Source: an uncultured Candidatus Melainabacteria bacterium (GTDB taxonomy: Bacteria > Cyanobacteriota > Vampirovibrionia > Gastranaerophilales > Gastranaerophilaceae). Taken from it: a stretch of DNA of 7,894 bases. A model generated the notes under the pieces. It searched no databases. It had not been told where the DNA came from and saw only the letters and a list, made by a program, of their open reading frames with translations. The position numbers and the translations under genes are program-made. Positions 1-6,632 of this stretch are shown in pieces; the stretch's first letter is position 1, and every line of letters starts with the position of its first letter. The stretch lies in NCBI GenBank assembly GCA_934717895.1, contig CAKUZO010000075.1, positions 1 through 7,894 on the forward strand. The letters run 5' to 3'.

Positions 1-46
1 CAAATAGAGCCATCAATGCCTTTGGAGAAGTCAACTTTTTAATCAT
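1..46 (-). CDS. N-terminal fragment of an unidentified protein (runs off the left edge)
   Basis: Read on the minus strand, an AAAAAGGAGA ribosome binding site (complement of 51-60) lies four bases before an ATG at 46..44. Fifteen codons follow before the window ends: MIKKLTSPKALMALF. A promoter with a consensus -10 sits about 50 bases upstream at a sensible distance, so the start is well supported. The fragment is too short to name. It has a basic start and a mildly hydrophobic run, which could begin a signal sequence or simply a cytosolic helix. It is divergent from the histidine kinase gene. Confidence 0.72.
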   Translation of the reverse strand, partial: MIKKLTSPKALMALF

Positions 47-97
47 AATCTCTCCTTTTTTATACAAGTTGTCCTACTACTACTTTTCAATACATAA

Positions 98-126
98 ATT
101 ATACCGCAAATTATGATAATATACAA
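98..126 (-). promoter_or_regulatory. Sigma-70-type promoter for the left-edge minus-strand gene
   Basis: On the minus strand there is a TTGTAT -35 (126..121), a 17-bp spacer and a perfect TATAAT -10 (103..98). The predicted transcription start near 91 gives a 5' leader of about 45 bases containing the RBS. Spacing and hexamer quality make this one of the clearest promoters in the window. Confidence 0.68.
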
Positions 127-249
127 TAGTTTTAAAAGAAATATGTTAAGACTTTAGCCTAAAAATTTTATACGTTTACACAATTCAACAATAAAGCTTG
201 TTTTCACACCTACAAATATTATTAAATCACCTTCATCACATCAAATAAA

Positions 250-268
250 ATGAAAAGATAATTTTCAT
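250..268. promoter_or_regulatory. Inverted repeat upstream of the histidine kinase (possible operator)
   Basis: ATGAAAA (250-256) and its exact complement TTTTCAT (262-268) flank a 5-base spacer, about 75 bases before the kinase ATG. The same 7-base arms occur at the 6610-6627 palindrome with a 2-base spacer. The rest of the 47-343 intergenic stretch is AT-rich, and I find no convincing plus-strand promoter in it. TTGTTT at 198 with TATTAA at 220 (16-bp spacer) is the best weak candidate. The repeat could be a regulator site, an RNA hairpin in the leader, or chance in AT-rich DNA. Confidence 0.35.
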
Positions 269-343
269 ATAGTTAAGTTGGGCAATTTATTTATATATAT
301 AAATAATTTATTATCGTATATGAGAATAATAATAGGGGAACGT

Positions 344-1654
344 ATGCTAAGAATTACTAGAACAAAACTTCTTAAATATTCGGTATTCATAACTACTTTT
401 TTAGTTATTTCACTGTGCTGCTATTTTGAATTTAAACATGCATTACATGTAATAATTTTTGCAACTTTATTAAGTTTTATCAACACGTTACTTGCTTTGC
501 TTATACTTAAAGAAAAAATTTTTGATAAAAAAGCCGAGCTTGAAAAAAGACTAAAACACCAGCTTAGAAATAACGAAAAGAATTTTACAACTATCATTAA
601 CAACATGCCTATGATTGCGTATATCGTTGATACAGATTACAATTTTGTTGCCTGTAACGACGAAACCATAAACTATTTTGGGATAGATACTAAGGAGAAA
701 AAGCAGATTAATCAAATATCTGCAAATATTTTTGAGAGGGATACTATGGAGCAAATGAAACAAGAAAACAGTTTTGTTGTACAAAACAAACAAACATTTG
801 TAGCAGACAGACCTATTAAATTAAAAAACGGCCGTCAAAATTGGTTTAGAGTCCGAAAAATACCTATTATCGATAGTGGCACAAATAAAATAACCAAAAT
901 TATTGTTTTTGCCAGAAATATCGACGAAGACAAAAATGCTCAAAGGCAGAGAGAAACTTATATTTCAACACTTAGCCACGACCTAAAAACTCCAACTATC
1001 GCACAAATTAGAGCTCTTGAACTTTTAGCCAGTGAAAACTTAGGTTCAATTAACGAAGGACAAAGAGAACTCCTGAATCTAACCCTAGATTCATGTTACT
1101 GCATGTATGATATGCTCTCAACTATTTTGACAACATACAAATATGAAAACAATGACATGACACTTAGCCATGAAAAAGTACACCTGCTTAAAGTTTTGGA
1201 CAATGCTTTCAATAAATCAGGCAGAGCATTAAGAGAAAAAGAGCTAAAAGTAAAGATAACTTCTCGAGACAGATTTATTTCTCTTTTTGGAGATAACTAT
1301 CAGGTACAAAAAGCTTTTGACAACTTAATTGATTTTTGCTCCGCAAACGCTTTCTCTAAAACAGAAATAAGTTGTAGCATGCAAAAAATAAAGACTATTG
1401 ATTCAATATATTTTTCAATACACTTTGAATGTTCTGATAAAACGCAAGAAACAATACAAAACATGCTGGAAATGTATACTACATCAGCAGAAAAATTTAA
1501 CAAAATCGGTAGCAGCTTAAATTTATATCTGGCAAAACGAATTATAAACGCACACAATGGTATTATCCTAATTGAAACGAATAAAAGTAATTGCCATTTT
1601 ATAATTGAAATACCTTGTTCTCAAAAAACCAATACTCCACTTGCAGTTTGCTAA
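344..1654 (+). CDS. Membrane-anchored PAS sensor histidine kinase with degenerate ATP-binding domain
   Basis: A 436-residue protein. The start is placed at ATG 344 because AGGGGAA lies just upstream and the product begins with a basic stretch before a membrane helix; earlier in-frame TTG 278 and ATG 320 lack an RBS. Order: two membrane helices (about 12-28 and 32-55), a charged linker likely to be coiled coil (56-80), a PAS domain (about 79-194) and a HisKA dimerisation helix with phospho-acceptor box STLSHDLKTPT (His212, codon 977-979). The C-terminal region follows the HATPase_c layout but has lost key residues: the N-box reads NLIDFC (N327) instead of NLxxNA, no DxGxG box is visible (CSDKTQ near 363-368), and the G2 box reads GSSLNLYLAKRI (389-400) instead of GxGLGLxLxKxI. 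The family autophosphorylates on His in response to a signal sensed in or near the membrane. Here, self-phosphorylation is doubtful. No response regulator is adjacent, so it is an orphan within this window. Confidence 0.88.
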   Translation: MLRITRTKLLKYSVFITTFLVISLCCYFEFKHALHVIIFATLLSFINTLLALLILKEKIFDKKAELEKRLKHQLRNNEKNFTTIINNMPMIAYIVDTDYNFVACNDETINYFGIDTKEKKQINQISANIFERDTMEQMKQENSFVVQNKQTFVADRPIKLKNGRQNWFRVRKIPIIDSGTNKITKIIVFARNIDEDKNAQRQRETYISTLSHDLKTPTIAQIRALELLASENLGSINEGQRELLNLTLDSCYCMYDMLSTILTTYKYENNDMTLSHEKVHLLKVLDNAFNKSGRALREKELKVKITSRDRFISLFGDNYQVQKAFDNLIDFCSANAFSKTEISCSMQKIKTIDSIYFSIHFECSDKTQETIQNMLEMYTTSAEKFNKIGSSLNLYLAKRIINAHNGIILIETNKSNCHFIIEIPCSQKTNTPLAVC

Positions 1655-1674
1655 AACAACAGAAAAACATAAAC

Positions 1675-1729
1675 AACAGTATTCAATAAATATTGGATAC
1701 TGTTTAATATTTATTATTTTTATATTTTT
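1675..1729 (+). terminator. Rho-independent terminator after the histidine kinase
   Basis: A 14-bp stem (1675-1688 with 1691-1704, one G-U pair) closes on a very short loop. A T-rich tract follows (1706-1729, with several runs of T broken by A). It begins 20 bases after the kinase stop codon, where a transcript end is expected, and separates the kinase from the small secreted protein gene. The short loop and A-interrupted tail make it less than ideal. Confidence 0.65.
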
Positions 1730-1753
1730 GTAAAAAATTTAATTTTTATAAAT

Positions 1754-1759
1754 TATAAT
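1754..1759 (+). promoter_or_regulatory. Probable -10 box for the small secreted protein gene
   Basis: TATAAT lies 43 bases before the ATG at 1803. No good -35 is found at the usual distance: TTGTAA at 1728-1733 would need a 20-bp spacer. An in-frame ATG at 1758 falls inside this box, which is a further reason to prefer the start at 1803. Confidence 0.4.
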
Positions 1760-1802
1760 GCTAATATTTAATAATATAAAAAACTATTATGAGGATCAAT
1801 AC

Positions 1803-2084
1803 ATGAAAAAAGTTCTTGTTATTCTTACAATTTTAGCAACAACAAATTTTGCGTATGCATATCCACCTTCACCAGCAGAAATAATTATGGTGCATGATAT
1901 GCAAATGATTAACCAACAACGGTTTAGAATGGAAGAACTCAATGATTACAACGATGTTCAAACAGAAAAAGCTCGCTATCAAAAACGTACAGAACCGTCC
2001 TCTGAGCCACTTATTAATAAGCTTTTCAACAAGAAAAAATTTGTCGAAGAAAATGGACAAATTAAAATCGAAAGCGAACAATAG
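1803..2084 (+). CDS. Small secreted protein of unknown function
   Basis: A 93-residue protein starting at ATG 1803, with GAGG eight bases upstream. The first 19 residues form a textbook signal peptide: MKK, a hydrophobic core, then AYA as a signal peptidase I site before YPPSP. The mature part, about 74 residues, is hydrophilic and charged, with no cysteine and no second membrane segment. Residues about 30-60 are rich in Met, Gln, Asn and Arg and probably helical; the C-terminal third is Lys/Glu-rich. I recognise no family. It is its own transcription unit, with a terminator upstream and a convergent transporter gene downstream. An open reading phase in the +1 frame continues past the stop to 2178 (see findings), so the C-terminus could be longer if there is a frameshift. 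Confidence 0.75.
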   Translation: MKKVLVILTILATTNFAYAYPPSPAEIIMVHDMQMINQQRFRMEELNDYNDVQTEKARYQKRTEPSSEPLINKLFNKKKFVEENGQIKIESEQ

Positions 2085-2130
2085 TCCTTATCAATTCGCA
2101 TTAGATACCAAAACAACCGTATTGCCAAAC

Positions 2131-2985
2131 TTAATGCCCAAAAAGGATTATTATAATAGAACCGAAAATTATTATTAAAGAACCCAAAAACTTCTTTAAT
2201 ATATTCTTTTCTCTAAATAATTTATACCCCAAAACCACGTTCAAAATTATCGATAACTGGAATAGTGAAAGCGCATATCCAACATTCATATACTTAAATA
2301 CATACGCTGTTGCAAAAGTCATTATGCCAAAACATAGCGCGGTTATCAGATACATTGAAAAATGTTTTTTGCTCCGAATTCTGACTTTTTGATTACTAAA
2401 TATTTTCACAAGAAAAAACGAAAACAACGCACCTAAAAAACTTGAAACAACAAATGACACAGTTATTGAAGAAAGAATTATAACCTTTTTTATAAAAACA
2501 GCCTCTATTGCAGAAAATACTAACGCATAAATTCGATATTGAATATCCTTTCTAATCAATGCTTTTGGAGATTCTAATATAAAATATGACCCGACAATTA
2601 TAAGCACAATTCCGCATAATCCATAAATATTTGGGAATTCATGCAAAATAAATACTCCAAAAACCATGCCAACAATAGCTTTATATGAATTTATCGGGCC
2701 TAATACAGACAATTCTCCTCGTTTTAAAGCTAACGCCATGAAACAATTGCAAATTGCTCCCATAATTCCACCTAAAATCGCATATTGCCAAAAACCACGC
2801 TCTAACGTTGTATTTTGACACAAAATCAAAAGAGGCAATGAAAATACAGAAAGCAATAAATAGTTTATAAAATTAACATTTATTGGATTTTCACCATCAC
2901 ATGCCAATTTTTTCTGAAATACATTCGAAAACGAATTCGAAAATATTCTAACTATTACAAATATAGTATTAAATATTGCTTGCAT
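2131..2985 (-). CDS. DMT-superfamily (EamA-type) membrane transporter
   Basis: A 284-residue, very hydrophobic inner-membrane protein with ten predicted helices (roughly 5-22, 37-57, 66-86, 92-114, 120-137, 150-170, 173-196, 208-228, 236-255, 262-281), arranged as two EamA repeats of five. The first repeat ends with the family pattern of a GPINSYKAIVG helix, then FILHEF (Glu116) and GLCGIVLIIVG. The second repeats it as SLFQLSIILNVVLGYKLFREK (in two parts around 240-260, Glu259), then a Gly-containing last helix. Length and topology match drug/metabolite transporters. Members export or import amino acids, nucleotides or other small metabolites, and the substrate cannot be read from sequence. 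The only sensible start is ATG 2985..2983, which has no clear Shine-Dalgarno site, so translation may be weak. It is convergent with the small secreted protein gene and divergent from the AAA gene. Confidence 0.85.
   Translation of the reverse strand: MQAIFNTIFVIVRIFSNSFSNVFQKKLACDGENPINVNFINYLLLSVFSLPLLILCQNTTLERGFWQYAILGGIMGAICNCFMALALKRGELSVLGPINSYKAIVGMVFGVFILHEFPNIYGLCGIVLIIVGSYFILESPKALIRKDIQYRIYALVFSAIEAVFIKKVIILSSITVSFVVSSFLGALFSFFLVKIFSNQKVRIRSKKHFSMYLITALCFGIMTFATAYVFKYMNVGYALSLFQLSIILNVVLGYKLFREKNILKKFLGSLIIIFGSIIIILFGH
2174..2200 (+). terminator. Terminator-like hairpin inside the 3' end of the transporter gene
   Basis: ATTAAAGAA (2174-2182) and its perfect complement TTCTTTAAT (2192-2200) flank a 9-base loop. 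On the plus strand, ATATTCTTTTCTCT follows. It could end plus-strand transcripts from the small secreted protein gene, about 90 bases after its stop, because the 46-base gap between the convergent stop codons holds no other hairpin that I see. It also lies within transporter codons for its last helix, so it may be coincidental. The stem is AT-rich and weak. Confidence 0.3.
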
Positions 2986-3007
2986 AACTATAATTTAAAC
3001 ACAAATA

Positions 3008-3020
3008 TTACAAAATGTAA
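3008..3020. repeat. Short palindrome TTACA-AAA-TGTAA in the transporter leader
   Basis: TTACAAAATGTAA is a 5-base inverted repeat with a 3-base spacer. It lies between the proposed minus-strand start of transcription (near 3040) and the transporter ATG. Its position downstream of a promoter suits a repressor site. It is short, and such palindromes are common in AT-rich DNA, so it is listed only as a candidate. Confidence 0.25.
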
Positions 3021-3046
3021 CGCTTTTAAAAAGTGTATATACTACA

Positions 3047-3055
3047 ATTATAGCA
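3047..3055 (-). promoter_or_regulatory. Extended -10 promoter for the DMT transporter
   Basis: The minus strand carries TGCTATAAT, a perfect -10 with the TGn extension (complement of 3047-3055). No good -35 hexamer lies 16-18 bases upstream, which extended -10 promoters tolerate. Transcription would start near 3040, giving a leader of about 55 bases. It lies in the 184-bp divergent region shared with the AAA gene. Confidence 0.55.
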
Positions 3056-3118
3056 AGAGTTTTGACTGTTTCATATTTAATTAAAAACAAATAATCCAAA
3101 AACCAATAACCAAGGCTA

Positions 3119-3147
3119 TTGACTTATTATTACGCTTGTAGTAGATT
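3119..3147 (+). promoter_or_regulatory. Candidate promoter for the AAA ATPase gene
   Basis: TTGACT (3119-3124) is followed after exactly 17 bases by TAGATT (3142-3147). The -35 matches five of six bases of the consensus and the -10 four of six. Transcription would start near 3154, just ahead of the AGGAGGTG ribosome binding site, giving a leader of about 16 bases. The weak -10 keeps confidence moderate. Confidence 0.42.
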
Positions 3148-3169
3148 TATGAGAACAGGAGGTGCAGTG

Positions 3170-4696
3170 ATGAGAATTTTACCAGTACAGAATTATTATC
3201 GTACAAATAACACTTATTTAAACCAAAACAGAAACAATGTTGCAAACCCAACAACTGTTCAAAAACAGGCAGTTCAAAATATGACTATTCCGCCACAAAC
3301 AAAGTTTGCAACACCAATTAATTTTACAGGAATTAAAACAACAGCGTTATCCCTTGCAAAACAAATTCCTGTCGAAGACAGACTTGCATCAATATTTCAA
3401 GTCGCACAACATGGCGATGTAATTTTACTGGGAGATAACATCAAAAGTGCTCAAAAAGCTTTAAAATCAACGATTAAAGATTTTAAAACCCTGATAAAGC
3501 GTTTTATTTTTATTCCAGAAGATGGAATGAAAGACACTGTTGTTTTCACAAGAAATGCGAAAGATGAATTAGAGGTATTTAACCCAAACAAAGCAAACAT
3601 TTTCTTAGGTGACACTCTTGGCAAAAAAGATGCTATAAAAACAGGAGAAAGCTTCTATGTTTTAGAAGGTGATAGATTATTTATCGGAACAAAAACTCTT
3701 GATATCAAAACTAAACCAAAAACAGATTTAAGCCTACATAGAAAAATATTTTCAGAAATGTTTGACAAAACAGAGGACGTAAAACCTGTAATTGAACGCC
3801 AAAACCTAAAATCTGTAATGACGTTAGCAAGACAAGAAGCTCCAAGAAGCCAAACACTAACTTTTGCAGATGTTGGCGGTCAAGACGCTGCTATCAGAGA
3901 TTTAAAAAAAGGTATTTTATATCCGGTAAAATATCCGGAAGCATACAAAAATTCAGTAGTAAACCATGGTTTTATCATGTATGGCCCTCCCGGAACAGGT
4001 AAAACTCTTATTGCACAAGCTTTGGCAAATGAAACAAATGCGAATTTTGTCAAATTAAATGGGCTTGAAATGGAATCAAAATGGGTTGGTCAATCAGAAG
4101 AAAACTGGAGAACTCTTTTTGATGAAGCAAGAGAAAACCAACCGAGTGTAATCTTCATTGACGAATTTGATGCAGTAGCTAAAAAGCGTAACGGACAAGA
4201 TGTTTATGGCGACAAAGTTGTTAACCAAATTTTAACATTAATGAGTGACGTTGAGAAAAACGGAGATGAGATTTATGTTATAGCTGCAACAAACAAACCG
4301 GACGCATTAGATGAAGCTATCAAACGTTCAGGACGTTTCGGCAAACACATTGAAGTAAAAGCACCAGACACTCTTGATGGCGTTAGCAAAATTTTAGACA
4401 TTCATACTAAAAACAAGCCGCTTGCCGCAGATGTAGATAAGAAAGAACTTTCTCAAAGATTGTTAGACTTGAAAACGACCGGTGCTGATATTGCACATAT
4501 CACTAATACAGCACACGAAAACGCTTTTGAGCGGGCTGGAATATACGAAAAAATGGAAGCCGGTACTTTTACAAAAGAAGATATTGACAACCTGACAATC
4601 ACAGCAGACGACTTTAAGAAAGCAATTGATGTATTTGCACAAAACAATACAGCAAGTAAATCAAGACGTCCTGTCGGATTTAACAGACCACAATAG
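3170..4696 (+). CDS. Soluble AAA+ ATPase with an uncharacterised N-terminal region
   Basis: A 508-residue protein. ATG 3170 is chosen because AGGAGGTG (3157-3164) lies at ideal distance; the in-frame TTG at 3119 and ATG at 3149 lack an RBS. Residues 1-50 are Asn/Gln/Thr-rich and probably disordered, ending in INFTG (about 50-54). Residues about 60-205 look like a mixed alpha/beta domain I cannot name. A classical AAA module follows (about 230-480): Walker A GPPGTGKT (272-279), pore loop [12 protein letters not shown] (Trp305), Walker B VIFIDEFD (327-334), sensor 1 ATNKPD (Asn375), arginine fingers in KRSGRFGKH (Arg386, Arg389), and a C-terminal lid with TGADIAH. All key residues are present, so it should be an active hexameric, ATP-driven remodelling enzyme of the FtsH/Cdc48/proteasomal-ATPase type. 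It is not FtsH: it has no membrane helix and no zinc-protease domain. The protein substrate is unknown. It is a single-gene unit ending at a strong terminator. Confidence 0.9.
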   Translation: MRILPVQNYYRTNNTYLNQNRNNVANPTTVQKQAVQNMTIPPQTKFATPINFTGIKTTALSLAKQIPVEDRLASIFQVAQHGDVILLGDNIKSAQKALKSTIKDFKTLIKRFIFIPEDGMKDTVVFTRNAKDELEVFNPNKANIFLGDTLGKKDAIKTGESFYVLEGDRLFIGTKTLDIKTKPKTDLSLHRKIFSEMFDKTEDVKPVIERQNLKSVMTLARQEAPRSQTLTFADVGGQDAAIRDLKKGILYPVKYPEAYKNSVVNHGFIMYGPPGTGKTLIAQALANETNANFVKLNGLEMESKWVGQSEENWRTLFDEARENQPSVIFIDEFDAVAKKRNGQDVYGDKVVNQILTLMSDVEKNGDEIYVIAATNKPDALDEAIKRSGRFGKHIEVKAPDTLDGVSKILDIHTKNKPLAADVDKKELSQRLLDLKTTGADIAHITNTAHENAFERAGIYEKMEAGTFTKEDIDNLTITADDFKKAIDVFAQNNTASKSRRPVGFNRPQ

Positions 4697-4741
4697 CGTT
4701 TTTCCGCTAATAACTATACAAAACTCTCAATCTTATGTCAA

Positions 4742-4779
4742 AAAGGTTTCTGCCACAAAACAGAAACCTTTCTTTTTTA
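4742..4779 (+). terminator. Strong Rho-independent terminator after the AAA ATPase gene
   Basis: A perfect 11-bp stem AAAGGTTTCTG / CAGAAACCTTT (4742-4752 with 4761-4771) has an 8-base loop and is followed by CTTTTTTAT. It starts 45 bases after the AAA stop codon. On the other strand a T-run of five follows the stem, so it may also stop the convergent M49 peptidase transcript, whose gene ends at 4824. Confidence 0.9.
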
Positions 4780-4823
4780 TACACTTAGCTTCGTTGTCGA
4801 ATTAGCAAACCCGACCTACAAAT

Positions 4824-6548
4824 TTACTCATTCAATAATTTTTCAGCCAACTCAGATTCTGTGCGACCGTTAAGAGTCTTGCTGATTTTTTGAAGTTTTT
4901 GAGCAATAAATTCCATATTATCAGTCCAAACAAAGTTGTCCAAGACGTATTTTTCAGCTTTTTCAAAATCACCATCAATTTGAATTCTAATAATTTCAGA
5001 AAGCATTTCTTTGGCAATCGGAACAACTTTGTCAATATTTACGTGAATTTTTCCATCAACAATGTCATAAGCACCACGTTCTGCAAAATACTTGTTCTGC
5101 ATAACAGTTCTAACTCTATGTGCCTGACTCATTGTCGGTTTTGATTTTAAGAAATTATCTGCCACTGTTGTTACAATAATCTGTTTTCTTTGTTCTTCTG
5201 TGTACATTCCAAGTTCACACAACAAGTCCACAAATGCCAAAGAGCCCATATCAGCCTTGTTTTCTTCAATGATATTTCTATATTTACCTAATGTTTCACA
5301 AGCTTTTTTAGGTCCAAGTGAGTGTGCGTTTTCGTGCCCGATAGTAAACCAGTGATCTGCTTCATCAAGGTAATACTTGTGCTGATCTTTGTCTAAAATC
5401 GCATCAAGTCTTTCTTGAAGCTTAGACATATCACTAATAAAACGGATTTGTCTATGGTAAACATTACGTCTTCCACCTCCGATTGTAAGTGATAATTTAT
5501 CATCATTTGGAAGATTTTCTGCCAAAGTGATACCGCCACGATAAGCACCAACATCACCACAAACAGCAACCAAATCAACGTCTACCATTGTTTGTTTTGT
5601 GTCTTTGTCAGGTGAAATATTTTGTTCATATTCATCTGCAAACGGCATATTTTTCGCCAAAGTCTGAAGATATTTTTTGATAGCCATAAGTGCATCTGTA
5701 CCTTTTTTATTAACAATACCGACTCTACCACCGAGAAAATCTTTTGGAGTTGCTTTTATACCGTGGCTTTCCAACAATGCAGACAATTCTTTGTTTTCAG
5801 CGATAGTTCCGGTCATTTCATCTTCATAATTTTCTCTTGTTATAGTAAATTCTAACGGTGTATCTTGTAAAGTTGCCCATTTTTTATCCGCATAAGCATC
5901 TAACATCGGATCAGCCGTTCTCAAAGCTTTGGCCTGCAATTTTAAATACTCTGTAAAATCTGCATTTGTAGAAGTTTCAGAAGCTTTGTCAATTTCATCA
6001 GCCATCTTAGAAAAATCTTCCTTAAACTTGTCTATATAATCAATTCCGACAAGTTCATCACCGCATCTTTCAACAACAGAACGTTGAGTCAAAATTTTCT
6101 TAACCTCTTCAATTTTACCTTCATTCACCATTTTTGTTAAGATTTGATGAAATTCTTCTTTTGTCAAATCTTCCGGATAAACACCTTTTCCGGCAAATTC
6201 AACAATACCTTTTGCCAAATTAATTCTGTTTGACATTGTATCAATCGCATTCATACCCTTTTGAGCGTCAAACAAGATTTTTGTTAATTCAGCTTGTTTG
6301 TTGCCTTTTTTAATTTCATCTTCCAAAAACGCCTTGAATTCAAGGTTATGGTGACAATCTATTTGCATATTAACTTTTTCTAGAATATATGCCGCTTTAA
6401 CAAGATGTTTTAGAGTTTCTTTGTCGCCATCTGCAAGTTCAAGATATTCAGGAGCATCAGCTTTTAGCATCTTTTTTGTCATTAGATAATCTTTATTTGT
6501 ACGTTTTTCAAGTTCTTCCATTGATAGGTTAAATTCAAATTTTCTCAT
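4824..6548 (-). CDS. M49-family (dipeptidyl-peptidase III-like) zinc peptidase, HEXXH type
   Basis: A 574-residue protein starting at ATG 6548..6546 behind AAAAAGGAGA, a strong RBS. It has no signal peptide or membrane helix, so it is cytosolic. Zinc site: HENAH (His405, Glu406, His409), then EENKAD (428-433), which fits the M49 pattern in which the second motif is EExxA(E/D). By comparison with DPP III, Glu429 should be the third zinc ligand and Glu406 the catalytic base. The upstream block GDVGAYRGGITLAENLPNDD (331-350) also fits bacterial M49 proteins, which carry a conserved NLPND segment. Classical DPP III has a six-residue HEXXGH motif; this one has the shorter HEXXH known from some bacterial members. 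The N-terminal ~220 residues are mostly charged helices. The family trims dipeptides from short peptides, but exact activity here is inferred. It is divergent from the pilin gene and convergent with the AAA gene. Confidence 0.85.
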   Translation of the reverse strand: MRKFEFNLSMEELEKRTNKDYLMTKKMLKADAPEYLELADGDKETLKHLVKAAYILEKVNMQIDCHHNLEFKAFLEDEIKKGNKQAELTKILFDAQKGMNAIDTMSNRINLAKGIVEFAGKGVYPEDLTKEEFHQILTKMVNEGKIEEVKKILTQRSVVERCGDELVGIDYIDKFKEDFSKMADEIDKASETSTNADFTEYLKLQAKALRTADPMLDAYADKKWATLQDTPLEFTITRENYEDEMTGTIAENKELSALLESHGIKATPKDFLGGRVGIVNKKGTDALMAIKKYLQTLAKNMPFADEYEQNISPDKDTKQTMVDVDLVAVCGDVGAYRGGITLAENLPNDDKLSLTIGGGRRNVYHRQIRFISDMSKLQERLDAILDKDQHKYYLDEADHWFTIGHENAHSLGPKKACETLGKYRNIIEENKADMGSLAFVDLLCELGMYTEEQRKQIIVTTVADNFLKSKPTMSQAHRVRTVMQNKYFAERGAYDIVDGKIHVNIDKVVPIAKEMLSEIIRIQIDGDFEKAEKYVLDNFVWTDNMEFIAQKLQKISKTLNGRTESELAEKLLNE

Positions 6549-6570
6549 TCTCTTTCTCCTTTTTGAGGTA

Positions 6571-6579
6571 ATTATAGCA
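6571..6579 (-). promoter_or_regulatory. Extended -10 promoter for the M49 peptidase gene
   Basis: The minus strand reads TGCTATAAT (complement of 6571-6579), identical over nine bases to the transporter's extended -10. The hexamer 17 bases upstream (AATGAA) is a poor -35. Transcription would begin near 6564, giving a very short leader (about 16 bases) that consists mainly of the ribosome binding site. Confidence 0.58.
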
Positions 6580-6609
6580 TATCGGAGAATATTTTCATTA
6601 GACTAAATG

Positions 6610-6627
6610 TATGAAAAATTTTTCATA
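6610..6627. promoter_or_regulatory. Perfect 18-bp palindrome between divergent promoters (candidate operator)
   Basis: TATGAAAAATTTTTCATA is a perfect 9+9 palindrome. It lies six bases upstream of the pilin -35 (6633) and about 30 bases upstream of the peptidase -10 (6579). This is the position expected of an activator or a shared regulator, or of an AT-rich UP-like element bound by the RNA polymerase alpha subunit. A third half-site, TTTTCATTA, occurs at 6592-6600 near the peptidase -35 region. Confidence 0.5.
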
Positions 6628-6632
6628 TTCAC

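Noticed and set aside
198..225. TTGTTT / TATTAA as the kinase promoter
   Set aside because: The 16-bp spacing is acceptable, but the -10 matches only four of six bases and this is easily reached by chance in this AT-rich stretch. It is mentioned only as a weak candidate.
278..343. Longer N-terminus for the histidine kinase from TTG 278 or ATG 320
   Set aside because: Neither has a Shine-Dalgarno site, whereas ATG 344 follows AGGGGAA and gives a normal basic-then-hydrophobic membrane start.
1300..1557. Minus-strand reading frame opposite the kinase C-terminal region
   Set aside because: Antisense shadow of the kinase gene, with no promoter or RBS and no recognisable domain.
3119..3169. Longer N-terminus for the AAA ATPase from TTG 3119
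   Set aside because: The AGGAGGTG site serves ATG 3170 at ideal spacing, and the TTG coincides with the proposed -35 box.
3170..4696. Calling the AAA protein FtsH
   Set aside because: No membrane helices, no HExxH peptidase domain, and a C-terminus that stops shortly after the AAA lid.
4890..5144. Plus-strand reading frame opposite the M49 peptidase
   Set aside because: It lies antisense within a well-supported zinc-peptidase gene, has no RBS, and is a Phe/Asn-rich mirror of that gene's codons.
3170..6548. AAA ATPase plus M49 peptidase as a two-part protease machine
   Set aside because: The genes are convergent with a strong terminator between them. M49 enzymes act on short peptides without an unfoldase, so adjacency alone does not support a complex.
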